A stretch of 64,000 bases of DNA from Nevskia ramosa DSM 11499 (lineage in GTDB: Bacteria > Pseudomonadota > Gammaproteobacteria > Nevskiales > Nevskiaceae): contig NZ_ATVI01000006.1 of the NCBI RefSeq assembly GCF_000420645.1, positions 124,001 through 188,000 of the forward strand. Reading direction: 5' to 3'. The notes under the pieces are model-generated. The model was not told the origin of the DNA, made no database searches, and saw only the letters and a program-made list of their open reading frames with translations. The position numbers and the translations under genes are program-made. Shown one piece after another: positions 18,338 to 28,280 of the stretch. Numbering within the stretch: position 1 is the stretch's first letter; every line of letters starts with the position of its first letter.

Positions 18338-19792
18338 ATGGACGCTGCCAGCCGCGACAACCCGCATCACCGCAACCTGGAGCGCGCCCGCGCGCAGGTG
18401 ATCGAGATGCTGACCCGGCAGGCGCTCGAGCGCGAGCTGGTGTCGAAGAGCGAGTCGACGACCGGCGCGCCGGTCGACGTGGTCAGCCAGCTGGTTGCCC
18501 GTCAGCAGCACGCCGCACTCGAGCAGCGCCTGGCCCACTTCCATCCGGCCGACATCGCCTTTGTCCTCGAAAGCCTGCCGCCCGATGCCCGCGAGATGGC
18601 CTGGCAGCTGGTCCGTGCCGAACGCCGCGGTTCGGTGCTGCTGGAAACCTCGGACGTCGTTCGTCGCTCGTTGATCGAGGACATGGAACCGGGCGACATC
18701 GCCGCCGCGTTTCATCACCTTGAATCGGACGACATCGCCGAGCTGATCGCCTCGCTGCCCTCGGATGCCGGTGCCGAAGTACTGGCCCGCCTAGACTCCG
18801 CCGATCAGGCTGAAGTGCGTTCGGTGCTGTCGTTTCCGGACGGCACCGTCGGCGCCTTGATGGACATCGACTTCATCCCGGTGCGCGACGACGCGTCGCT
18901 CGAAGCAGTGCTGCGCTTCCTGCGCCGGCGCAAGAAACTGCCGGCGGAAACCAACCAGATCATCGTCGTCGATCGCGCCAAGGTGCTGCGCGGCGTGTTG
19001 ACGCTCGAACAACTGCTGCTCAGCGAGCCCGAGCAGACGGTTGCCGAAGTGATGACCGAGAACCCGCACTTCTTCTATACCGACGATGCGGTGCCCGACG
19101 CGATCGACGCCTTCGAGCGCTACGACCTGATCTCCGCGCCGGTGGTCAATCTGCATCGCGAAGTCGTCGGCCGGATCACCGTCGACGAGATCGTCGACGC
19201 GATCAAGGATCAGCAGGAGCGCGAATCGCTGCGCAAGGTCGGTCTGCGCGAGGACGAGGATCTGTTCGCGCCGGTCTGGCAGAGCGGCCGCAATCGCTGG
19301 CCCTGGCTGGCGCTGAACCTGTTCACGGCGTTCGCGGCTTCGAGAGTCATCGGTTTCTACGAGCCGACCATCGAAAAGCTGGTGGCCTTGGCGACCCTGA
19401 TGCCGATCGTCGCTTCGATCGGCGGCAATACCGGCAACCAGACCATGGCGCTGGTGATCCGTGCCTTGAGCCTGGGCCAGCTCGGCGGGCGGCTGCTGCA
19501 GAAGATGCTGATCAAGGAACTGCTGATCGCGGCGATGAATGGCACGATCTGGGGCTCGGCGCTCGGCGTGGTCACCTTCGCGATCTATCACGACGTGAAA
19601 CTCGGCATGGTCATCGCCTCCGCCACCATGCTGGAATTGCTGGTTGCAGCGGCGGCCGGCGCAATCATTCCCGTGTCGCTGGAACGCTTCGGGCGCGATC
19701 CGGTGCTGGGCTCCAGCGTGATCCTGACCGCGCTGACCGACAGCATGGGCTTTCTGATCTTCCTGGGTCTGGCGACCCTGGTGCTGATTTGA
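18338..19792 (+). CDS. mgtE: MgtE-type magnesium transporter
   Basis: This inner-membrane Mg2+ channel/transporter is 484 residues. An N-terminal helical MgtE_N domain (FHPADIAFVLESLPPD, repeated acidic helical turns, about residues 30-170) is followed by two CBS domains (about 170-300; ALMDIDFIPV and VGRITVDEIVDAI) that sense cytosolic Mg2+ in the family. Then come five C-terminal transmembrane helices with the conserved PIVASIGGNTGNQ pore segment and the final ALTDSMGF. It stands alone downstream of the rpmG terminator. Confidence 0.96.
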   Translation: MDAASRDNPHHRNLERARAQVIEMLTRQALERELVSKSESTTGAPVDVVSQLVARQQHAALEQRLAHFHPADIAFVLESLPPDAREMAWQLVRAERRGSVLLETSDVVRRSLIEDMEPGDIAAAFHHLESDDIAELIASLPSDAGAEVLARLDSADQAEVRSVLSFPDGTVGALMDIDFIPVRDDASLEAVLRFLRRRKKLPAETNQIIVVDRAKVLRGVLTLEQLLLSEPEQTVAEVMTENPHFFYTDDAVPDAIDAFERYDLISAPVVNLHREVVGRITVDEIVDAIKDQQERESLRKVGLREDEDLFAPVWQSGRNRWPWLALNLFTAFAASRVIGFYEPTIEKLVALATLMPIVASIGGNTGNQTMALVIRALSLGQLGGRLLQKMLIKELLIAAMNGTIWGSALGVVTFAIYHDVKLGMVIASATMLELLVAAAAGAIIPVSLERFGRDPVLGSSVILTALTDSMGFLIFLGLATLVLI

Positions 19793-19875
19793 AGAACTAC
19801 ACGGTCGTTGCTTACGCCAGGGGCTTGCCCTAATGTGCCGGTCCGTTTTCGTGCTGACCGGTCAGGAGGTCGCTG

Positions 19876-20499
19876 ATGCATGCTGATTCCCTGGGCGCCG
19901 AAGCCCGTCTCGATCAACTGGCCGACGAGCTGATCGCGTCCTGCCAGCTGTTCCATTCGCGTGGCTGGGTGCCGGCCACCGGTGGCAATTTCTCGGCAAG
20001 GCTCGACGAACAGCATCTGCTGATCACGGCCAGCGGCGTGCACAAGGGCGAGCTGACGCGGGCCGATTTCATGATCGTCGATGTCGACGGCAAGGCGCTC
20101 GAAGCTGGCCGCAAGTCGTCATACGAAACCGGACTGCACACCCAGTTGTATCGCCGCGACCCGGCCATACGTTCGGTACTGCACGTCCACAGCATTGCCA
20201 ACACCGTACTGTCGCGACGTCATCCTCTGATCCGTCTGACCGGATACGAACTGATGAAGATCCTGCCGGGGATCGTCGAGCCGTCGGTGACCGTCGATAT
20301 CCCGGTGTTCGGCAACGATCAGGATATAGACCGCTTGAGCCGACAAGTGGACGCAAAAATGATGGAACCGAGCCGCATGCCGGCCTATCTGATAGCCGGA
20401 CACGGTTTATATACGTGGGGCGGGTCGGTGCGCGAAGCACGGCACCGGCTGGAAGCCCTGGAATTCATGTTCGAGTGCGAGTTGTGGAACGAGAGGTGA
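19876..20499 (+). CDS. mtnB: MtnB, methylthioribulose-1-phosphate dehydratase
   Basis: MtnB dehydrates 5-methylthioribulose-1-phosphate in the methionine salvage pathway. The 207-residue protein is a class II aldolase fold member with ATGGNFSARL near the start, the zinc-binding HVHS (about residue 97) and a later HGLYTWG. An excellent AGGAGG lies six bases before the ATG. mtnD follows after four bases and mtnC further on, giving a salvage operon mtnB-mtnD-mtnC. mtnA and a kinase or phosphorylase for the earlier steps are not in this window. Confidence 0.95.
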   Translation: MHADSLGAEARLDQLADELIASCQLFHSRGWVPATGGNFSARLDEQHLLITASGVHKGELTRADFMIVDVDGKALEAGRKSSYETGLHTQLYRRDPAIRSVLHVHSIANTVLSRRHPLIRLTGYELMKILPGIVEPSVTVDIPVFGNDQDIDRLSRQVDAKMMEPSRMPAYLIAGHGLYTWGGSVREARHRLEALEFMFECELWNER

Positions 20500-20503
20500 C
20501 CCT

Positions 20504-21064
20504 ATGAGTGAGCTCCGGATTTACGAAGAGAACGGCCAGCCCGTGGCCAGCCACACCCGGTTCGAAGACATCCGCGATCAGCTGGAGTCGATCGGCGTGC
20601 AGTTCGAGCGCTGGGAAGCAACGCGTCAGCTCGATGCCCAGGCGACGCAGGACGAGATCATCGAGGCCTATCGCGGCTCGGTGAACCGCCTGATGAACCA
20701 GTACGGCTTCAAGTCGGTGGACGTGATCAGCCTGCACCCGGCGCATCCGCAGAAGGACGTGCTGCGCAGCAAGTTCCTCAGCGAGCATCGTCACGACGAA
20801 TTCGAAGTGCGCTTCTTTGTCGAAGGCGAAGCGCTGTTCTATATCCGCGATGCCGGCCGCGTTCACGGCGTGCTGTGCTCGCAGGGCGATCTGATCTCGG
20901 TGCCGGCCAATGTCCGTCACTGGTTCGACATGGGCCCCAACCCGAGCTTCAAGGCCATCCGCCTGTTCATCACGCCGGACGGCTGGGTCGCCAATTTCAC
21001 CGGCGACAAGATCGCCGACAGCTTCCCGCGTCTGGAAGCGCCGCATTATCTGAAGGCTGCCTGA
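20504..21064 (+). CDS. mtnD: MtnD, acireductone dioxygenase
   Basis: This cupin enzyme oxidises the acireductone to 2-keto-4-methylthiobutyrate and formate with Fe2+, or off-pathway with Ni2+. The 186-residue protein shows the metal ligands in EHRHDDEFEVRFFVEG (HxH...E, about residues 89-104) and the later His in NVRHWFDMG. It is in the middle of the mtnB-mtnD-mtnC run, directly behind mtnB. Confidence 0.96.
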   Translation: MSELRIYEENGQPVASHTRFEDIRDQLESIGVQFERWEATRQLDAQATQDEIIEAYRGSVNRLMNQYGFKSVDVISLHPAHPQKDVLRSKFLSEHRHDEFEVRFFVEGEALFYIRDAGRVHGVLCSQGDLISVPANVRHWFDMGPNPSFKAIRLFITPDGWVANFTGDKIADSFPRLEAPHYLKAA

Positions 21065-21071
21065 CCCGCAA

Positions 21072-21100
21072 TCGTCATTCCCGCACAGGCGGGAATCCAG
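21072..21100. repeat. REP-like interspersed palindrome, copy 2
   Basis: TCGTCATTCCCGCACAGGCG followed by GGAATCCAG matches the same palindromic family as 18225-18252, in the same orientation. It lies in the 89-base gap between mtnD and mtnC. Confidence 0.7.
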
Positions 21101-21106
21101 TTTTCC

Positions 21107-21134
21107 GACAAGGCCGCTCCTGAGCGGCCTTGTC
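21107..21134 (+). terminator. Perfect 13-base hairpin between mtnD and mtnC
   Basis: GACAAGGCCGCTC (21107-21119) pairs with GAGCGGCCTTGTC (21122-21134) with only two bases between the arms. Only three T follow, so full termination is doubtful. It may attenuate transcription or stabilise the mtnBD message before mtnC. Confidence 0.5.
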
Positions 21135-21153
21135 GTTTGGAGGATTCATCGCC

Positions 21154-21834
21154 GTGATCAAAGCCATCGTCACCGACATCGAGGGAACCACGTCCTCGAT
21201 CGACTTTGTCCACCAGACGCTGTTCCCGTACGCGAAGCAGCATCTGCGGCGCTATCTGCACGAACATGCGGACCAGCCGGAGGTCGCGGCGCAGCTGGCT
21301 GCGACGGCCGAACTCGAAGGCCGCAGTTTCGCGTCCATCGACGAAGCAGCCGACGTGCTCGAGCGCTGGATCGCCGAGGATCGCAAGGCCACGCCGCTGA
21401 AGGATCTGCAGGGCCTGATCTGGGCCGAGGGCTATGCGGACGGCGAACTGAGCGGCCATGTCTATGCCGATACGCCGATCTACCTGGAGCAGTGGCATGC
21501 CGCGGGAAAGAAGCTGTACGTCTATTCCTCAGGCTCGGAGGCCGCGCAGAAGCTGATCTTCGGCCACTCCGATGCCGGCGATCTGACGCCGCTGTTCTCG
21601 GGCTATTTCGACACCCGCATCGGCGCCAAGCGCGAGGCCGCGGCGTATCGCACGATTCTGGAACGGATCGGCCTGCCAGGCAGCGAGGTGCTGTTCCTGT
21701 CCGATATCGGCGAAGAACTCGACGCCGCCCGTGAAGCCGGCCTTAAGACCTGCCAGCTGATCCGAGACGCCCAGGCCAAGCCATTCCCGGCCCACCCTCA
21801 GGCGAAGGATTTTTCCGGGATCACGATCGACTGA
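21154..21834 (+). CDS. mtnC: MtnC, enolase-phosphatase E1
   Basis: MtnC enolises and dephosphorylates 2,3-diketo-5-methylthiopentyl-1-phosphate to the acireductone that MtnD uses. I start at GTG 21154, giving VIKAIVTDIEGTTSSIDFVH. This keeps the family start and places GGAGG (21139-21143) ten bases upstream. The 226-residue HAD-family protein shows DIEGTTS (catalytic Asp), YVYSSGSEAAQKLIF, the Lys in RIGAKREA, and FLSDIGEELDAAREAG. Its 3' end overlaps the converging VanY-like gene by 37 bases. Confidence 0.94.
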   Translation: MIKAIVTDIEGTTSSIDFVHQTLFPYAKQHLRRYLHEHADQPEVAAQLAATAELEGRSFASIDEAADVLERWIAEDRKATPLKDLQGLIWAEGYADGELSGHVYADTPIYLEQWHAAGKKLYVYSSGSEAAQKLIFGHSDAGDLTPLFSGYFDTRIGAKREAAAYRTILERIGLPGSEVLFLSDIGEELDAAREAGLKTCQLIRDAQAKPFPAHPQAKDFSGITID

Positions 21835-22427
21835 AGTAGCGGTACGGCGGCTTCGGCCGCCAGCGCGCCGCTGTCCTGACCGGAGCCGAGCTTCTTCCAG
21901 CACCAGTGCCAGGGTTCGTACAGATAGCCTTCCGGATTGCCTTTCGGGTAGGTCATCGTGAAGCCGAAGCGCCGGGCATTCGCCGTCAGCCAGTGGAAGG
22001 CGGCCGTCTGGTCGAATTCCTCTTCCAGCGGCGGGCAACCCGCCACGCCGATATCGACGGCCCGCCCGGTGTGATGCTCGCTGCAGCCGGGCGGCGCGTT
22101 GACAGTCAGGATTTCCGCGATCTCCCTGCCCTTTGCGAGCTTGTTGCGGATCAGCCCGGCCTGGAAATCGACGCTGCGGAAAGCCGACACCAGCAACAGG
22201 TCGATGGCGTCGTCACTCGCCGCCATACGCATCGCCGCCCAGGCCGCGGCAGCGCCCGGCACCAGCAGCTTGTCGCGGCCATCACTGCCGAGACCGACTG
22301 GCTGCAGGCGCTGCGCTTCGATGAACAGCGGCAATCGCCGGGCTCTGACTGCGCGTTGCGAGATGCCGAATTCGCTCCAGTACGCTTGGATGCGCGCCCG
22401 ATACGCCGCTGGCAACCGCGCCGCCAT
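21798..22427 (-). CDS. VanY/D-alanyl-D-alanine carboxypeptidase-family protein without signal peptide
   Basis: The 209-residue protein has the M15B zinc motif SEHHTGRAVDIG (SxHxxGxAxD, about residue 123) and the later EPWHW with the third ligand, plus VSAFRSVDFQ, all typical of VanY-type D-Ala-D-Ala carboxypeptidases. These usually act in the periplasm or on the cell surface. This one starts MAARLPAAYRARIQAYWSEF with no hydrophobic leader, and no upstream start would add one. It could therefore be cytoplasmic or be released by another route. It overlaps cysQ by one base upstream (TGATG) and mtnC tail to tail by 37 bases. Confidence 0.8.
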   Translation of the reverse strand: MAARLPAAYRARIQAYWSEFGISQRAVRARRLPLFIEAQRLQPVGLGSDGRDKLLVPGAAAAWAAMRMAASDDAIDLLLVSAFRSVDFQAGLIRNKLAKGREIAEILTVNAPPGCSEHHTGRAVDIGVAGCPPLEEEFDQTAAFHWLTANARRFGFTMTYPKGNPEGYLYEPWHWCWKKLGSGQDSGALAAEAAVPLLQSIVIPEKSFA

Positions 22428-23248
22428 CAGCCGGCCTTCAGCCGTTCGCGCCAGCCGTAAGCCGGATCGCCGATGACGACGAAGCCCGGATTCAGCAGCG
22501 AGTCCTTGGTGTTGTAGCGCAGCGGCTGCCAGTCCGGCAGACGCAGCACCGTCGCGCCGGCCACTTCAGCCAGGCATTGCGCGGCAGCGGTATCCCATTC
22601 GCTGGTCGGGCCGGTACGCGGATAAAGATCGGCCAGACCTTCGGCGACCATGCAGAACTTCAGCGAAGAACCGCGGCTGAGTTGTTCATGCTCCGGCGCA
22701 TGGGCCAGGAACTCGTCGAGCGCGGCATCGCGGTGCGATTTGGTGACCACCAGCATCGGCTTGGCCGGCGTCGCGCGCGTGTGGATCGCCGTCTTCTTGC
22801 CATCGCGAATGACGCTCGCGCCAACGCCGCGCGCGGCGATGTAGCTGGTTTTCGTCACCGGCACGTGGACCACGCCGAGTACCGATTCATGCTGGTCGAT
22901 CAGCGCGATGTTGACGGTGAAATCGCCATTGCGCTTGATGAATTCCTTGGTGCCGTCGAGCGGATCGATCAGCCAGTAACGCGTCCAGTTGCGGCGCATC
23001 TCGTAGGAAATGTCGGCATCTTCTTCGCTGAGGCAGGGGATGTCCGGCGTCAGCTGGGTGAGGCCGTCGATGATCGCGCGGTGGGCGCGCAGATCGGCCT
23101 GGGTCAATGGCGAGGCATCGTCCTTGGTGCTGACCGCGAAGTCGGACTCGTAGACCTCCATGATCGCGTCGCCGGCAGCGATGGCAATGGCGAGCACCGG
23201 GTCGAGCAGCGCGGCGAGGGCGTCGGCAGAAGTTCTTGGCAGGCTCAT
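22427..23248 (-). CDS. cysQ: CysQ, 3'(2'),5'-bisphosphate nucleotidase
   Basis: CysQ removes the 3' phosphate from PAP/PAPS, recycling the by-product of sulfate assimilation. The ATG at 23248 gives 273 residues (MSLPRTSADALAALL...); the 42-codon upstream extension lies over the divergent yrfG start and is not homologous. Inositol-monophosphatase-family metal motifs are visible: SEEDADI, WLIDPLDGTKEFIKRNGDF, and SEWDTAAAQ near the C-terminus. It is divergent from yrfG with a 36-base gap that must hold both start regions. Confidence 0.94.
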   Translation of the reverse strand: MSLPRTSADALAALLDPVLAIAIAAGDAIMEVYESDFAVSTKDDASPLTQADLRAHRAIIDGLTQLTPDIPCLSEEDADISYEMRRNWTRYWLIDPLDGTKEFIKRNGDFTVNIALIDQHESVLGVVHVPVTKTSYIAARGVGASVIRDGKKTAIHTRATPAKPMLVVTKSHRDAALDEFLAHAPEHEQLSRGSSLKFCMVAEGLADLYPRTGPTSEWDTAAAQCLAEVAGATVLRLPDWQPLRYNTKDSLLNPGFVVIGDPAYGWRERLKAG

Positions 23249-23284
23249 GGTCAGGACGTAGGGGGCTGGCCTTATGATAACGGC

Positions 23285-23986
23285 ATGACTGCATTGACTA
23301 TCGACTGGTCGGCCATCGACCAGGTACTGCTGGACATGGATGGCACCATCCTCGATCTCGCGTTCGACAACCATTTCTGGCTCGAATTGCTGCCTCAGCG
23401 CTATGCCGATCTGCAGGGCATCAGCTTTGCCGAATCACTGGCCAGGATGGAGCCCGAGTTCCAGGCCACGCGCGGCACGCTGAACTGGTACTGCCTCGAT
23501 TACTGGAGCCGCTGGACCGGGCTCGACGTGATCGCGATGAAGATCGAGATGCAGCACCGCATGCAGGTCCTGCCGGGCAGCGAGGATTTTCTGGCTGCCG
23601 TGCGCACCAGCGGCCGGCCCTTATGGTTGGTGACCAATGCCCATCCGGGCAGCTGGACGGTCAAGCTGGCCAAGACCGGCATCGGCCAGTATTTCGATCG
23701 GGTGATTTCCTCGCACGACTTCGGCATGCCGAAAGAGGACGCGCGCTTCTGGCCCTTGCTGCAGGAGCGCTATCCGTTCGATCCGGCACGCTCGCTGTTC
23801 GCCGATGACAGCCTGCCGGTGCTGCATGCCGCACGTGATCACGGCATTCGCGAAGTGATCGCGATGCTGCATCCGGATTCGACCGCCGCACCGCGGGTGA
23901 TCGACGGCTTCCCCGCGGTGAATCGACTGCCGGAGTTGCTGCCGGTGCCGATGCGCCAGCTCAGCGAAAACTCGGCGAAACCTTAG
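23285..23986 (+). CDS. yrfG: YrfG-like GMP/IMP 5'-nucleotidase (HAD family)
   Basis: The 233-residue HAD protein has LLDMDGTILDL as motif I (about residue 16), LWLVTNAHPG as motif II, MPKEDARFW with the motif III Lys, and FADDSLPVL as motif IV. The sequence matches the YrfG group, shown in E. coli to dephosphorylate purine nucleotides. The ATG at 23285 is the only sensible start; the frame upstream is antisense to cysQ. The 3' end overlaps converging rhlB by four bases. Confidence 0.88.
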   Translation: MTALTIDWSAIDQVLLDMDGTILDLAFDNHFWLELLPQRYADLQGISFAESLARMEPEFQATRGTLNWYCLDYWSRWTGLDVIAMKIEMQHRMQVLPGSEDFLAAVRTSGRPLWLVTNAHPGSWTVKLAKTGIGQYFDRVISSHDFGMPKEDARFWPLLQERYPFDPARSLFADDSLPVLHAARDHGIREVIAMLHPDSTAAPRVIDGFPAVNRLPELLPVPMRQLSENSAKP

Positions 23987-25317
23987 CGAACAGGACGCGT
24001 CGAGCGCGGACGTCCACCACCACCGCCAGGACGACCGCCGCCCGGACGACCGCCATCGCGACGCGGCGGCGCACCGCTGCGATCGCGGTGCACGTGCTTC
24101 GGCTTGATGTAGTCCTGCGGCATCAGATCGTCTGGATTCAGCGACTGCGGAATGCGCATGCCGATGGCTTTCTCGATGATCGGCAGCGAGTAGACCCAGG
24201 TCTCGCAGCACAGCGAGATCGCGTCACCCGACGCGCCGGCGCGCGCCGTGCGGCCAATGCGGTGCACGTAATCCTCGCCGTCCTGCGGCAGATCGAAATT
24301 GATGACGTGCGACACCTCGGGAATGTGCAGGCCGCGAGCGGCGACATCGGTCGCCACCAGCACCGGCAGTTCGCCGAGCTTGAACTCGCCGAGCAGGCGC
24401 TCACGCTTGTTCTGCGGGACGTCGCCGGACAGCACGCCGGCGTTGAAGCCGTTGGCCTTGAGTGCCGCTTCGACGTCTTCGGCACCGCGCTTGGTGTTGA
24501 CGAACACCAGCGTGCGAATCGGCGCGTGATGGCGCATCAGGCCAACCAGCATCGGCAGCTTGTCTTCGTTGGCGACGTGGATCAGCGATTGGCGCACGCG
24601 CTCGGCAGTGACCTGATCAGGCTCGATCTCGATCCGCTCCGGGCTGTTCATGTGCTCGTAAGCGAGTTCCAGGACGCGGTGCGACAGCGTTGCCGAGAAC
24701 AGGTAGTTCAAGCGCGAACCCGGGCGCGGCATGCGCCGCATCAGGAAGCGGATATCGGCGATGAAACCGAGATCGAACATGCGATCCGCTTCGTCGAGCA
24801 CCAGCACTTCGATGCCGTTGAGCTTGTAGAGGCCCTGCTTGAAGAAATCGATCATCCGGCCCGGCGTGCCGATCAGGATGTCGACGCCTTCGGCGATCGC
24901 GCTCTTCTGGGTGTCATAGCCGGTACCGCCGTACAGGGCGGCGAGCTTCAGGCCGGTGTGGGCACCGAGTTGCAGCGCATCGTTATAGATCTGCAGCGCC
25001 AGCTCACGGGTCGGCGCCAGGATGTAGGCGCGCGGCTGACCTTCTTCGCCGATGCGCGGCTGAGTCAGCAAGTGATGCATGGTCGCCAGCAGGAAGGCCG
25101 CCGTCTTGCCGGTGCCGGTCTGCGCCTGACCTGCGAGATCCTTGCCCTGCAACGCCAGCGGCAGGGTCGCGGCCTGGATCGGCGTGCAATGGGAGTAACC
25201 CATCGCCGCGAGGCTCGACTTCAGGGTTTCGTGCAGCGGCAGGCTGTCGAAGGAGGTGTCGCTTAAGTGCTGGGGACGCGCGGCTTCTGAAGCAGTGGCG
25301 TCTAACGAGGCTTGCAT
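23983..25317 (-). CDS. rhlB: RhlB, DEAD-box ATP-dependent RNA helicase
   Basis: RhlB is the helicase partner of the RNA degradosome in enterobacteria. The ATG at 25317 gives 444 residues (MQASLDATAS...). Helicase motifs in order: Q motif before CTPIQ, AQTGTGKTAAF, PTRELA, TPGR, DEAD, SAT, VATDVAARG and HRIGRTARAG. The C-terminal tail of about 45 residues is Arg/Gly-rich (GGRPGGGRPGGGGGRP), an RNA-binding type tail. It is divergent from trxA-rho, the same arrangement as in E. coli, which supports rhlB over other DEAD-box paralogues. Confidence 0.93.
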   Translation of the reverse strand: MQASLDATASEAARPQHLSDTSFDSLPLHETLKSSLAAMGYSHCTPIQAATLPLALQGKDLAGQAQTGTGKTAAFLLATMHHLLTQPRIGEEGQPRAYILAPTRELALQIYNDALQLGAHTGLKLAALYGGTGYDTQKSAIAEGVDILIGTPGRMIDFFKQGLYKLNGIEVLVLDEADRMFDLGFIADIRFLMRRMPRPGSRLNYLFSATLSHRVLELAYEHMNSPERIEIEPDQVTAERVRQSLIHVANEDKLPMLVGLMRHHAPIRTLVFVNTKRGAEDVEAALKANGFNAGVLSGDVPQNKRERLLGEFKLGELPVLVATDVAARGLHIPEVSHVINFDLPQDGEDYVHRIGRTARAGASGDAISLCCETWVYSLPIIEKAIGMRIPQSLNPDDLMPQDYIKPKHVHRDRSGAPPRRDGGRPGGGRPGGGGGRPRSTRPVR

Positions 25318-25572
25318 TTGATCGGGACTTGGATTGAAATACGAGCAATCACAACGACTGAAGCGCACCACGCGTCGCGCAATCACAGTCGAAATCGCAG
25401 AAATTCTTCCGGCTATTAAAGCAGATCGTCAGGGCATGCGCATTGAACGCGCGCGGCCCGTCCCCACTGACGTGTCACGGCCCTTGCACCACGCATCGGC
25501 CCACCCCAGATCGTCAACAGGGCCATCAACATTCGTCCGCCACTATCCGGCAGACACCATCGGAGTTCGTAA

Positions 25573-25908
25573 ATGAGCGAAAACATTTCGGCTGTCACCG
25601 ACGCCAGCTTTGAAGCCGACGTGCTGAACAGCGACGTGCCGGTTTTGGTCGATTTCTGGGCCGAATGGTGCGGACCCTGCAAGATGATTGCGCCGGTGCT
25701 TGAACAGATCGCCGTCGAAACCAAGGGCAAGCTGAAGATCGTCAAGCTGAATGTCGACGAAAACCCGGGTACGCCGCCGAAGTTCGCGATTCGCGGCATC
25801 CCGACGTTGATCCTGTTCAAGAATGGCGCGCCTGCCGCCACCCAGGTTGGTGCCGTGCACAAGGCCCAGCTCGCCGCGTTCGTCCAGCCCCATCTGGCGA
25901 CCGCCTGA
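25573..25908 (+). CDS. trxA: Thioredoxin
   Basis: This small cytoplasmic disulfide reductase is 111 residues with the active site [10 protein letters not shown] (about residues 31-40), the conserved [10 protein letters not shown] cis-Pro segment, and FDxW-like start replaced by LVDFWAEW. It follows a 255-base divergent gap shared with rhlB in which no confident promoter could be fixed. rho starts 27 bases after the stop, so the two are very likely co-transcribed. Confidence 0.97.
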   Translation: MSENISAVTDASFEADVLNSDVPVLVDFWAEWCGPCKMIAPVLEQIAVETKGKLKIVKLNVDENPGTPPKFAIRGIPTLILFKNGAPAATQVGAVHKAQLAAFVQPHLATA

Positions 25909-25935
25909 TCCTCCGCGACCCCCTCCCCGTTTAAA

Positions 25936-27666
<1,731 letters not shown>

Positions 27667-27681
27667 TCGCAGCCAGATGCG

Positions 27682-27711
27682 AAAAAGCCGCAGCTTGCTG
27701 CGGCTTTTTTG
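27682..27711. terminator. Bidirectional intrinsic terminator after rho
   Basis: AAAAAGCCGCAGC and GCTGCGGCTTTTTT flank a short loop, so both strands have a GC stem followed by a U-run. It serves rho on the plus strand and the exported unknown at 27738-28280 on the minus strand. Confidence 0.88.
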
Positions 27712-27737
27712 TTGCCTCTCGACCGGCGCCAGGAACC

Positions 27738-28280
27738 TCAGCGCTTCGGCGCCGGCTCCGGGATGTCGTGCGGCTCAGGCTCGACTTTCGCCTGCGCGGG
27801 GCAACTCGGCTCGATCGTGTACTCACGCGCCGGATCGACCGCGCCCAGCTTGCGCACATCGTCAGCACCGATGGTCAGTGGCGGGGTATAGCCGGTGCGA
27901 TCCGAAACCGTCAGCGTCGTTTCCAGCGTCGTGCGGCCGACGCACAGCGCAATTGCCACCTGCGGCCGATGCTCGACGCCGCCATCGCGCTGCTTCAGCT
28001 TCACGTCCTTCAGCATCGAACGCTCCAGGGTGACCCGGCTGCCAGGCAGCACGCTGCCGTTGTCGATCGTGAAGCGCACCCAGGTGCCGCCGTCACGATT
28101 GAAATACTTGACGTTGACGGCACGCAGGCTCGAGCCATTGGCCGCAGGATCAAGCCGGCCGATGACTTCGATGGCCGAGCTGCCGAGGACCCTCACCCGT
28201 TCGGTGCGGCCATAGGTCTCGGCCTGCGCCGTCGACACGACTGCAAGACCTGCGAGCACTGCGACCGCTATCCGGTTCAT
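27738..28280 (-). CDS. Exported protein of unknown function, coupled to purD
   Basis: The 180-residue protein begins [20 protein letters not shown], a clean signal peptide with an AQA cleavage site, so the mature part should be periplasmic. It is mostly predicted beta strands (YGRTERVRVLGSSAIEVIG, WVRFTIDNGSVLPGSRVTLE) with two cysteines, in ALCVGRT and in EPSCPAQ, that could form a disulfide. The C-terminus is Pro/Glu-rich. I recognise no family. Its ATG overlaps the purD stop (ATGA), so it is translated after purD in one message. It ends at the bidirectional terminator. Confidence 0.82.
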   Translation of the reverse strand: MNRIAVAVLAGLAVVSTAQAETYGRTERVRVLGSSAIEVIGRLDPAANGSSLRAVNVKYFNRDGGTWVRFTIDNGSVLPGSRVTLERSMLKDVKLKQRDGGVEHRPQVAIALCVGRTTLETTLTVSDRTGYTPPLTIGADDVRKLGAVDPAREYTIEPSCPAQAKVEPEPHDIPEPAPKR

